A stretch of 64,000 nucleotides of DNA, taken from NCBI GenBank assembly GCA_019058245.1, contig JAHPZJ010000028.1:160403-224402 (forward strand), written 5' to 3'. How positions within the stretch are numbered: position 1 is the first letter of the stretch; each line of letters starts with the position of its first letter. The notes under the pieces were generated by a model. That model had not been told where the DNA came from. It ran no database searches and was given only the letters and a program-made list of their open reading frames with translations. The translations under genes were made by a program, and so were the position numbers. Origin of the DNA: Promethearchaeota archaeon (GTDB lineage: Archaea; Asgardarchaeota; Lokiarchaeia; Sigyniarchaeales; SOKP01). Shown here piece by piece: positions 55,093-63,227 of the stretch.

Positions 55093-55503
55093 TTATACTT
55101 TTTGTTTTAATTTATCTAGATCGTCTTTACTTTTAATAAGAAAATCTGCATTACTTGTATATTTTGATGTATTATTTATTAATTCTTCAATAACTGCTGA
55201 AATTAAATCTGAACCAGATTTCCCAGTAGACCCCGCGAATTCCTTCAATAAAGGTCCTTTTAAATCTCCGATATAAAAAGTTACCCCTTTAGAGATCTCT
55301 TCCATCATCAATTGATATGCAAAATCTGCACCCTTCTCTCCTCTTATTAAAGGTTCATCAGGATCATCGAATGTATATGATACTTCTAACCATTTATCTC
55401 CTGCGGTAGGTATCATACCATAAATATAATCTTTAGTATAAATTAATAGAGGTGTTCCATTATCAAAAGATGAATCTATTATTAATTTAAATTCCTCGCT
55501 CAT
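55093..55503 (-). CDS. Uncharacterised small acidic protein
   Basis: A 136-residue protein without recognised family. The order of predicted strands and helices (KLIIDSSFDNGTPLLIYTKD, KWLEVSYTFDDP, then a helix in FAYQLMMEEISKG and a late helix LISAVIEELINN) suggests a compact alpha/beta domain. No cofactor motif. Its start at 55503 lies 37 bp from the first copy of a 92-bp direct repeat, in the same relation as the methyltransferase start to the second copy. Confidence 0.5.
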   Translation of the reverse strand: MSEEFKLIIDSSFDNGTPLLIYTKDYIYGMIPTAGDKWLEVSYTFDDPDEPLIRGEKGADFAYQLMMEEISKGVTFYIGDLKGPLLKEFAGSTGKSGSDLISAVIEELINNTSKYTSNADFLIKSKDDLDKLKQKV

Positions 55504-55540
55504 TCTTCATCATTATTAATGTGTATAATAAAATTAATGC

Positions 55541-55632
55541 AAATTGATTAAATTAAGTTTATTTTTTTATAATTGTAATTATAAAATTTTTATTATAATC
55601 TTTTCTTTTAAGTTTATGCTTAAAGAGAATTA
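55541..55632. repeat. 92-bp direct repeat, copy A
   Basis: Matches copy B at 56798-56889 in the same orientation with about five differences by eye. It begins AAATTGATTAAATTAAG and contains ATAATTGTAATTATA and AAGTTTATGCTTAAA. The sequence is non-coding and lies upstream of the minus-strand gene starting at 55503. Confidence 0.8.
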
Positions 55633-55871
55633 TAATATCCTAACTTTAGCAACATAATTAATTTTTGAAAATTTAAAAGAAAGAGGATTAAAAGTATTTG
55701 ATGCATTATCTATTGGGAAATATAAGGATTGAAATAGATGTCATGGGGTATTTAATAAAATATTTTATAAGTTATTTCAAATATTTAGACTATTGGAAAA
55801 TATCCTCTATTTAAGATTAAAAATATTTCAATCTACTTTAAAATAAATTTCAAAATACATGTTAAATATTA
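55633..55871. other. Gap between repeat copy A and the methyltransferase gene
   Basis: About 240 bp. A 22-codon open stretch (about 55663-55731, plus strand, reading FENLKERGLKVFDALSIGK) ends at TGA and has no start. It could be the end of a lost gene. Nothing else is recognised. Confidence 0.3.
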
Positions 55872-56753
55872 TTAAAAATTTACCCCTAATATCCATGTCT
55901 CTCTTGTTTTCTTTCTGTTTTTCAGACTCTCTAATTGGGACCTATGTATTTTTCCTAAATATTTCCTTGAACTTACTAAAGAGGGAGGCACTTCAATTTT
56001 CTTATGGATCTTAAAACCATTATTCCTAAAGAAGGCTTCAGCAGCTTGAAAGCTCTTAAATTTATTTTCTTCTACATTATGTTGAATTAAAAATTCTTTT
56101 CCCGATTCGTTAAAAATATCCGTCAAACTTCCGGACTGTTCATCTTTTTTTATATAAATGTCTGCGGTTATCCAATACCCTTTCCGATTACTTAAGATTT
56201 TATGAATAATTTTACATAATCTTAATTTTTGCTTATCATTCAGATACACTAGCATTCCTTCATTTACTATCGCGATAGGTCCAGGTGGAAACTGCTCCGT
56301 GATTTCGATAAAAGTAGTTTCATCTAATACATTCAATGCTTGTAAAATCAAATTGTTAGTTGGATATGAACAATATTTTTTAGCCAATTCTCTTACAAGA
56401 AGCTCTTTTTTCTCCAATAATTGAGGTAAATCTGTATCTATAAAAAGAATCTCCGGATTTTTACAAAATTTTAATCCACGAAAGGAATAACCGGAAGAGA
56501 ATTCAAGGATATTGTTAATATTTAACTCTGAAAGTGCTACATCAATTGATTGATATCTCGTTTCAAAGTGAATCAATCTCAATATCAATTTAGTTGTGAA
56601 CTTATTTTCTCGAGAGAATTGTTTGATATTTCCGCTCAAGATCAATTCTGCAGCTTCTTTTGCAAAAGGTATTGTGGTTAATGCCTTGGTTAAAAGCAAT
56701 GATTTGGCGGAGGGACTAATTGAATCGAAGGCGGTTTGAACTGATTCTTTCAT
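55872..56753 (-). CDS. Class I SAM-dependent methyltransferase, leucine-carboxyl-methyltransferase-like
   Basis: A 293-residue protein. HFETRYQSIDVALSELNINNILEFSSGYSFRG contains the SAM-binding strand (ILEFSSGYSFRG). ILFIDTDLPQLLEKKELLV gives the second acidic motif, and PIAIVNEGMLVYL is the catalytic-site strand, in the layout of LCMT/PPM1-type methyltransferases. The substrate could be a protein C-terminus, a small acid or another metabolite. The gene lies between the two copies of a 92-bp repeat, and its codons look somewhat less A/T-biased than its neighbours, which fits acquisition by transfer. Confidence 0.68.
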   Translation of the reverse strand: MKESVQTAFDSISPSAKSLLLTKALTTIPFAKEAAELILSGNIKQFSRENKFTTKLILRLIHFETRYQSIDVALSELNINNILEFSSGYSFRGLKFCKNPEILFIDTDLPQLLEKKELLVRELAKKYCSYPTNNLILQALNVLDETTFIEITEQFPPGPIAIVNEGMLVYLNDKQKLRLCKIIHKILSNRKGYWITADIYIKKDEQSGSLTDIFNESGKEFLIQHNVEENKFKSFQAAEAFFRNNGFKIHKKIEVPPSLVSSRKYLGKIHRSQLESLKNRKKTRETWILGVNF

Positions 56754-56797
56754 AATGATTATAAAAAAGATGGATCAATAATAGATTCACCTTTAGA

Positions 56798-56889
56798 AAA
56801 TTGATTAAATTAAGTTAATTTTTTTATAATTGTAATTATAGAATTTTTATTATAACCTTTTCTTTTAAGTTTATGCTTAAAAAGAATTT
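56798..56889. repeat. 92-bp direct repeat, copy B
   Basis: Second copy of the repeat at 55541-55632, 1257 bp away, same orientation. It occupies most of the divergent spacer between the methyltransferase and nadE, so it probably contains promoter elements for one or both. Similarity fades just before the nadE start. Confidence 0.8.
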
Positions 56890-56916
56890 TACTAATTAGC
56901 AATAGTGAGAGATATC

Positions 56917-57675
56917 ATGCGAAGCCTAGATTATAATTTAACAATCTCTAAAATACAAAACTGGATAAAAGAATATAAAAGTTCAGCTAAAATTAATGGT
57001 GTAGTTGTAGGAATTAGCGGAGGTATTGATAGCGCTTTAGCTACGACATTATGTGTTAATGCTCTAGGTAATGAAAATGTTATAGGGCTGGGGTTACCTT
57101 GTTCATCAATCCCACAAGATTTAAATGATGCAGAAGAATTAGCTGCTAAATTAGGAATTAAATTTCTCAAAATCGAATTATCAAGTGTTTTTGAGGAATT
57201 TATAAAAATTACATCTCCTTTATTTGAATCAAGTCAAATAGCAGAAGCAAATTTAAAACCTCGATTAAGGATGATGACAATTTATTTTGTTAGTCAATCT
57301 TTTGGAAATTTACTTGTTGCGGGCACTAGTAATAGAACTTAATTGGTGATTGGCTACTTTACGAAATATGGTGATGGAGGAGTTGATTTTGAACCCATTG
57401 GGAGTCTTTATAAATGTGAAGTTAGAGAAATCGCAAAAATATTAGACATTCCTAACCAAATTATTGAAAAACCACCAAGTGCGGGATTATGGGAAGGTCA
57501 AACAGACGAAGGAGAGATTGGAATAACATATGATGATCTGGATGAAATAATATATAGAATAGATTATAATTTATCATTAGAGGATTTGGATAGAGATATT
57601 GTTGAAAAAACTAAAAGAATGATAAATTCAGCAGAACATAAAAATAAAATGCCCCCTATATATAAAATAATCTAA
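56917..57675 (+). pseudogene. nadE: NAD+ synthetase NadE interrupted by an in-frame TAA
   Basis: NH3-dependent NAD synthetase, which amidates deamido-NAD. The ATP pyrophosphatase loop GISGGIDSA (about residues 32-40) and LPCSSIPQD are intact, followed by LVAGTSNRT. Then TAA occurs at 57340-57342, exactly where the family has Glu (TSNRTE-LVIGYFTK). The frame continues without shift through FTKYGDGGVDFEPIGSLYK, PPSAGLWEGQTDEGEIG and a normal C-terminus at 57675. A single G-to-T change (GAA to TAA) explains it. It is either a recent nonsense mutation or a sequence error. ATG 56917 is preferred over GTG 56905. Confidence 0.88.
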
Positions 57676-57901
57676 TATTTGAAAGAAATAGGTATTATTC
57701 ATAGTTTATTCAGATATTTTAAAATAACAGACAATTTTAAATATTATTTTTAAGGAAATTCGTTATTTAGTATGTATTTTACCTAATATTCTATTAGAAT
57801 CGAACCAATATTTTTATTAATATGACTTTTTATAATGATAAATAACATTCATTTATCTTAAAAAAAATGAATTAAATTTTCCAACAATTTACAGAGAGAA
57901 T

Positions 57902-59536
57902 ATGATGTATTTAAAGAGAAAAATTGCATTTTTTTTTATTTTTTGTTTACTTATTCTGTCTATATTTAGCGTAATACCATTAGGTCAAGCTGCGCCAATA
58001 CCAATAGAATCTAAAATTGGTCATACATTTTCAGAAGATTATTGGTCTATTTTATATGATTTTGCAGGTGATTATTTAGAAGAAGATTATAATCCAGGTC
58101 CCTCTCAAGATGATGTTTCCGTGGGTTTAACAGATAATATTACTACTACTGACTCGAAATTCTTTATTGCTTGGAATAATATTCAAAATGTGCAGAGTCT
58201 ATACATTGCTATGCAAAACTATACTTGGGATAATACAAATAGTACTCGTTATGGATGTGCTCCTTATCAGCTATTAATACAACATTTTCGCCCTGCAGGT
58301 CAAACAAATATCCATATTTTTGTATTAAATACTTTTTTTGGATTACTTGCTTATAGAGAAGATACATCAAATCCAGGAATTCCAAATATCCCGGATCAGA
58401 ATGATTCACTCTATATGGGATGGTCTTATTATTCAGAATATCATAAATTTCTGGCTAATTTAATCTTTTTGTTGAATGGAGCACCAAAATATATGTACTT
58501 TGATAATGAAACTAGAACAAAAGCAGTTCCAATACCAATGGATGAAACTGAACCTGGTACTTATAAATATGGAATGTCATATAAGGACGTTTTTATTTTG
58601 TGGCAAAAAATTAATGTTACTGAGGGTTTAGATAATACTGTAACTAAAGCGGAGATAATTGAGAAATGTTCTGCCTTTGCTCTTCTTTCAGAAATTAATT
58701 TTACCTATGTAGTTTCACAAAAAGAAAGTACAATTCCAGGTCTTAATGAAATTACTACTACAACTGAATATGACATTGGTGAAATCAAAGACTTATGGGT
58801 GATTGGGGATAATGGCACTGTGGCAAATTATTTTGGAGGTGAAAACATTTCTATAACGATACCAACAACCGCAAATATCGGATATTATAATGGAACCGCT
58901 GCTGCTAACAGAATAAGTGGAATTGCTTCAATTCCAGGTTTCAGTCTTGCTGTAATTAATCATGTAAATATTATCGTAATGGATTTAAATAATTGGCAAC
59001 ACCAATTTCAATATTCAGGTAATACAGACTTTATTGATGAAAGTAATAATACATTAGGAGCATCAGCAAAAAATATAACCGAAGCTAGCTATGATTTTAT
59101 GGATAATCCTGCTTATAAAATCGATTTCGCTTCTAAACCTAATTATTTACATGATGGATCTACAACTTATCCAGCACCTACTAGAGTATTAAGAAATGAT
59201 GCGATTAGAACACCATTACCATTGGGTTTCATGGAAAATTTGTATATTAGAAGTGTTTTAGCACTGATGATAGCAAATTTAACGGGGAGTGGACTTGCTG
59301 GACTTATTGGTTTTTTTAGTCCGATTTTAGAGGATGCGAAATTTTTTTACTTAACTTGTTTTCCAGTTTGGTCTGGTGGCACAATTAATCAAGATCCTAC
59401 CTTTACAGTATATATTGAAAATGAAGGCAAGCGAATTTCAGGTTTTGAACCCTTAATATTATCTTTGATTGGCGTTGCAGGAATTTCATTAATAATCTTT
59501 AGAATAAGTAAAAAGAAGAAATTATTTATTAAATAA
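57902..59536 (+). CDS. Secreted protein with C-terminal membrane anchor
   Basis: A 544-residue protein with a signal peptide (about 8-30, ending GQAAP), a large extracellular part and a C-terminal helix (about 515-535) preceded by ISGFEPLIL and followed by SKKKKLFIK. The exterior part has many Asn-x-Ser/Thr sites and no domain I recognise. The SGF-x-x-L-x-L tail resembles the end of the serine hydrolase at 48513 (SGYNLLLLTG). It is likely a cell-surface protein. It stands alone between nadE and the coiled-coil gene. Confidence 0.65.
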   Translation: MMYLKRKIAFFFIFCLLILSIFSVIPLGQAAPIPIESKIGHTFSEDYWSILYDFAGDYLEEDYNPGPSQDDVSVGLTDNITTTDSKFFIAWNNIQNVQSLYIAMQNYTWDNTNSTRYGCAPYQLLIQHFRPAGQTNIHIFVLNTFFGLLAYREDTSNPGIPNIPDQNDSLYMGWSYYSEYHKFLANLIFLLNGAPKYMYFDNETRTKAVPIPMDETEPGTYKYGMSYKDVFILWQKINVTEGLDNTVTKAEIIEKCSAFALLSEINFTYVVSQKESTIPGLNEITTTTEYDIGEIKDLWVIGDNGTVANYFGGENISITIPTTANIGYYNGTAAANRISGIASIPGFSLAVINHVNIIVMDLNNWQHQFQYSGNTDFIDESNNTLGASAKNITEASYDFMDNPAYKIDFASKPNYLHDGSTTYPAPTRVLRNDAIRTPLPLGFMENLYIRSVLALMIANLTGSGLAGLIGFFSPILEDAKFFYLTCFPVWSGGTINQDPTFTVYIENEGKRISGFEPLILSLIGVAGISLIIFRISKKKKLFIK

Positions 59537-59542
59537 TCCATA

Positions 59543-59552
59543 TTTTTTTTTT
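59543..59552 (+). terminator. Oligo-T terminator after secreted-protein gene
   Basis: Ten T starting six bases after the stop codon, in the spacer between convergent genes. Confidence 0.45.
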
Positions 59553-59685
59553 CTTTATTTGATTTTTTCAATAATTAGCTAATTCAAATTATAAAAGAAA
59601 AAGCATTATAAACGCTATAATATCAGTGTAAAATAAAATTATCTTAATTGTTGTAGAGATGGATTTTATCAGGTTGTTATAAATT

Positions 59686-61332
59686 CTATAAACTTGATAA
59701 TACTCTTCTTATATTATTAATTCTTGTTGTTATACTATCTAATTGTATTCTCAGGTCATTACTTTGATTATTATACTCAGCATCATTAATTAGACCTGTA
59801 GCAAAATTATGTTCAATTTCTTTAAAATACTTTTCTAATGAATACCGTTTTCCCTCAAGAGCAATTAGTTCCTGATATAGTGAATCCTTATCAGATGGTA
59901 ATTCCTCTTCAACAGAGGACTTATCCTCATCAGGTACACTTACATTTGAGTTTGAACTACTAAAATTAATATAAGAAGCAGTTTCTATTTTTTGTGTTTC
60001 TATGGTTTCTTCTTTCTTCTTTTTTTTCTTTTCTTTTGCTGTTAAGGAACTAAGGGATTCTTCTAAAGAAGATGATTTTTCAATTGTTTTTTCTCCTACT
60101 GATGAAAATACATTGAATAAGTTTGTTCCAGTAGATGGAATTGATTCTGTTTCAATTTCTTCCACACTTACTGGTGTAATTTTAGGTTTTTGAGCAATAG
60201 TTTGTGGTTTTTCAATATCAGCAGGTTTTTCAGTTATATCTGGTTTTTTAGCAATTTTCGGTTCTTCAACTGTAAATGGGATTATTTTCTCTTCTTCAGT
60301 ATCAACTTCTATAATTTCAGAAATTACTGCGCTTTTTTTTGGCTTTTCTGGCATTTCTGTAAATTTTGGCACTTCTGTATAGTCTGAAGATTCATCAGAT
60401 TCCTTAAGTATATCTGATATTGATGGTGGTTTTTCTGGTATCTCTGAAATTATTCCCGATATGGGTTTAAGATTAGATGATTCTGATTCCTCCAAAATAT
60501 CTAGGATGGATTCTTGTTTTTTAGTTGATTCTGAAGCTTTTTTTAATTCTGGAAATTTTGGTAATGGCCCTAAGCTTTCAGATTGTGGGAATTCTTCTTG
60601 TTCAATCTCTAAATCTACATCTAAAGGCGCTTTCAGTTTCTCTATCTCTTCTTCAATTTTCCGTTGAACTTGTTTTATGGTATTTAATTCAACCAATCCT
60701 TTTGGTTTTTCTGATTTTGCTTCTCCAGGGGCTCTAATCTGAGGTGTTTTTTCAGGTTTTCCGATAACAGGTATTTTAATTTTTGGTGGAGGTAATTTTA
60801 CATCTTTCTTGGGTGTAATTTTTTTTACTATTTTCATTTGAGGTCCTTGCTTATAAATCTCATCTTTTTTCTCCAATTCAATCTTTAAACCATCAATTTC
60901 ATGTTTGAGATCTTTAATTTCTTCTTGAAATTGCTTTGAAACCTTATTTACAATTTTATTAATATCAACACTAGCTGTTTCTAAATCTTCACGCAACTTG
61001 TCAGTTGGGGGTTCTTGATAATCTTCTTGAGTTTCAATTTCCGGTAATTCTTCGATAATATTAATTATTTTTTTTAAATATTCTGGAAGTTCAGATTCTA
61101 TAAACCAGAATTCTAATGTATCCCACGTTTCTAACTTTTCTAAGGTTTCTTTAAATAGGCTAGCATTATCACTTGCTCTAGGAGAATTAATAGCTTGTAA
61201 CGATTGAATCTTATTTAATAATTTCTCCCGAGCCTCAATTTCATCATCTGGGGTTGGTTCTTGCTGGACCAAGAACAAATAAATTTCCTTAATCTCTTTA
61301 ATTATTGATTCAAACTTTTCTACTTCACTCAT
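59686..61332 (-). CDS. Long Glu/Lys/Pro-rich protein with terminal coiled coils
   Basis: A 548-residue cytoplasmic protein. Residues 1-110 are helical and charged. Residues about 125-160 form a coiled coil (QFQEEIKDLKHEIDGLKIELEKK). A long disordered stretch (about 165-470) is rich in Pro, Lys, Glu and Ser, with repeated EKP, ISE and ILEESE-type phrases. The C-terminus (about 480-548) is a second coiled coil (LEGKRYSLEKYFKEIE and LRIQLDSITTRINNI). No enzyme motif. A scaffold or cytoskeleton-linked role is a guess. Confidence 0.6.
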   Translation of the reverse strand: MSEVEKFESIIKEIKEIYLFLVQQEPTPDDEIEAREKLLNKIQSLQAINSPRASDNASLFKETLEKLETWDTLEFWFIESELPEYLKKIINIIEELPEIETQEDYQEPPTDKLREDLETASVDINKIVNKVSKQFQEEIKDLKHEIDGLKIELEKKDEIYKQGPQMKIVKKITPKKDVKLPPPKIKIPVIGKPEKTPQIRAPGEAKSEKPKGLVELNTIKQVQRKIEEEIEKLKAPLDVDLEIEQEEFPQSESLGPLPKFPELKKASESTKKQESILDILEESESSNLKPISGIISEIPEKPPSISDILKESDESSDYTEVPKFTEMPEKPKKSAVISEIIEVDTEEEKIIPFTVEEPKIAKKPDITEKPADIEKPQTIAQKPKITPVSVEEIETESIPSTGTNLFNVFSSVGEKTIEKSSSLEESLSSLTAKEKKKKKKEETIETQKIETASYINFSSSNSNVSVPDEDKSSVEEELPSDKDSLYQELIALEGKRYSLEKYFKEIEHNFATGLINDAEYNNQSNDLRIQLDSITTRINNIRRVLSSL

Positions 61333-61488
61333 GGAGGATAATTTGAGTTTATAATTAGGCTATGTCAAATATTTTATTTTTAAGTATTTAAAAACATTAC
61401 ACTAATATATTTTTTTCCGATACCAAGGAAATTGAATTTTTAAAATTATCTCTATAAACCAATTCTAAATAGAAAAAGATAAGAAAAT

Positions 61489-61695
61489 TTAAGTAATAAA
61501 CTTGATAATTATACCGATCCCAATAAGTATTAAAACAACAGAAACTACGACAATTATTATCATTCCAATAAGCTCTACATTTACAAGCCATACCCCCCAC
61601 TGAACTATTGCTATGAAAAGAATCAAAAGTCCGACAACTATCAAAATTAAACCCACTACAAGCAAAACTATGCTTAATTTCATACTTTTTGTCAA
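61489..61695 (-). CDS. Small two-helix membrane protein
   Basis: A 68-residue protein, almost entirely hydrophobic: helix 1 about 8-30 and helix 2 about 40-66, separated by WGVWLVNVELIG. Start TTG 61695 with GGAAGGG upstream, or ATG 61683. An overlapping frame (61397-61600) is Cys/Tyr-rich and less protein-like. No family recognised. Confidence 0.45.
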   Translation of the reverse strand: MTKSMKLSIVLLVVGLILIVVGLLILFIAIVQWGVWLVNVELIGMIIIVVVSVVLILIGIGIIIKFIT

Positions 61696-61913
61696 AATTG
61701 TTCCCTTCCTCTACGATTATTAAAATAATAGAATTATAAAATTAATAAAATTAATCAATTCATCTCTTTAAAAATATTCTAAAATTGAATCTGGTATTTC
61801 ATATTATTAAAGCTAAAATTCTCTTAAAACTACCAAAGGAGAGGAATTAGAATAAAACAATCTAAACTTTATTTATCTTAATGAAAATAAATAAAAATCA
61901 TAATAAGTAAAAT

Positions 61914-62300
61914 ATGAGTATGGATGAAATAAAAAATATAATTGATGAATTGGGAATTGCTTCACTAGAAAATAACATCAAAATTGCTGGAGTCGCAATA
62001 GTGACTGATTCTGGGGATCTAATTTTTCAAACAAGTAATTGGGATATAACAAATCAAACAAAGATTATTTTGGATGTCATTAGAGGCGCTTCTTCATTTA
62101 TTTTAAGCGATTTAAATTATACAGTTACTCGAAGTGCTACTGAAGGATTTATTGGAACCAACGATAGTGGGATGGGATATATATTATTTGCTCCATTTCA
62201 AGGGGGTGTGTGCGTAGCTTATGCGCTGCCTCAAGCAGATACTCCTAAAGCATTATCATTTCTTAAAAGTTATGCGATAAAATTGAATGGGAAGGTATAA
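61914..62300 (+). CDS. Roadblock/LC7-like domain protein
   Basis: A 128-residue protein with one small alpha/beta domain: helix, the strand pair GVAIVTDSGDLIFQTS, a long helix (QTKIILDVIRGASSFIL), three strands ending GYILFAPFQGGVCVAYAL, and a final helix. This order fits the roadblock/longin fold, common in archaea with small GTPases and especially expanded in Asgard archaea. In that setting it would dimerise and bind or regulate a GTPase. No GTPase gene lies in the window. Family assignment is by fold pattern, not by a diagnostic motif. Confidence 0.55.
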   Translation: MSMDEIKNIIDELGIASLENNIKIAGVAIVTDSGDLIFQTSNWDITNQTKIILDVIRGASSFILSDLNYTVTRSATEGFIGTNDSGMGYILFAPFQGGVCVAYALPQADTPKALSFLKSYAIKLNGKV

Positions 62301-62319
62301 GTGTTGAATAAAGAAATGT

Positions 62320-62871
62320 TTAAAATACTTGCTTTAATGCTTGATCAAGAAAAATTAAGGTTTGTTTTATGGAACTGGTTGTAGAAAGCTTGATTGAAGC
62401 AATATTTGTTAACTCTTTTTCACCTAAAACAAAATTTCTCTCATCAATTTGTCTAAAATCATCCAAAGTTAAAGGGATCCATCTTTTATTACGATTTTTA
62501 GCTCGTTCAAAGCGTATATTAATAGGACACTGTAAAAATACGAGGATTAATTGCGGTAAGACCTGTTTAAAAGCAAAATAACCCTCTGGAGAACGAATAC
62601 CTGAAATACAGATTGAGCGCTCAGTTCTAAGTTGTTTAGAGTATTTCTTTACAATAAATCGCTCAAGCCATCCCGATCTCTCGGATTGTTGGAAATATTC
62701 AAAGGTAGAAATGTCTGGATTGTCAATTCCTTTAAATAGGAAAAAATTCGAAAGTTCAGCACTCATCTCAATAACAAAATAATTAGCTTCTCGATATTTA
62801 TTTGCGATTGTGGTTTTACCACTACATGAATGACCCGATAATGCTAATTGAAATCCATGAGTCAATTCCAT
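62320..62871 (-). CDS. P-loop nucleotide/nucleoside kinase-like protein
   Basis: A 183-residue protein with Walker A LSGHSCSGKTTIA (about 10-22), an Arg/Asp-rich lid region (FERAKNRNKRWIPLTLDDFRQID) and the strand ICISGIRSPEGYFAF in the Walker B position. This is the layout of AAA_17/dephospho-CoA-kinase-like small kinases, where SGIRSPxE is typical. The phosphate acceptor is unknown. It is convergent with the roadblock-like gene. Confidence 0.75.
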   Translation of the reverse strand: MELTHGFQLALSGHSCSGKTTIANKYREANYFVIEMSAELSNFFLFKGIDNPDISTFEYFQQSERSGWLERFIVKKYSKQLRTERSICISGIRSPEGYFAFKQVLPQLILVFLQCPINIRFERAKNRNKRWIPLTLDDFRQIDERNFVLGEKELTNIASIKLSTTSSIKQTLIFLDQALKQVF

Positions 62872-63227
62872 GATGAATTTTTACCTAAATTTCAATTATA
62901 ATTTAGAAATATATTGAAATATTTTGAAAAATCAAATTATTGAATTCTTTATTAATATTGAAGAAAATTTTATATATGTGAGGTTTTTCATAATTTCATA
63001 TACTATAATTGTTTTTTAACTTATAATTGTAGGTAAAATCCAAAAAATTGAAGAGTTAATTTATATCTTTTCTAAATATTTTCATTATAAAGACTAATAT
63101 TGTTAACTTGTCCGTTTTTTTTTAAATTTTCCCAAAGATTTAAATGATAATGAAAAATAATTATCTACTAAAAATAATATATATATTTATTTGAAAGTCC
63201 ATTCTATTTGAATAATTAGGAATTAAA
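62872..63227. other. AT-rich divergent spacer
   Basis: About 355 bp between the kinase-like gene and the HEAT-repeat gene. A TATATATGTGAGG stretch near 62973 and ATATATATATTTATTT near 63177-63191 are promoter-like. No gene seen. Confidence 0.4.

Noticed and set aside
55663..55731. Transposase remnant (FENLKERGLK stretch)
   Set aside because: It slightly resembles an IS256-type phrase, but 22 codons without catalytic residues are too little to call a mobile element.
57340..57342. Stop-codon readthrough or recoding (e.g. pyrrolysine) in nadE
   Set aside because: The codon is TAA, not TAG or TGA, and TAA is used as the normal stop throughout the window.
60002..60737. Several plus-strand frames opposite the coiled-coil gene
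   Set aside because: They are reverse-complement shadows of its Lys/Glu/Pro codons, giving Phe/Ser/Leu-rich nonsense.
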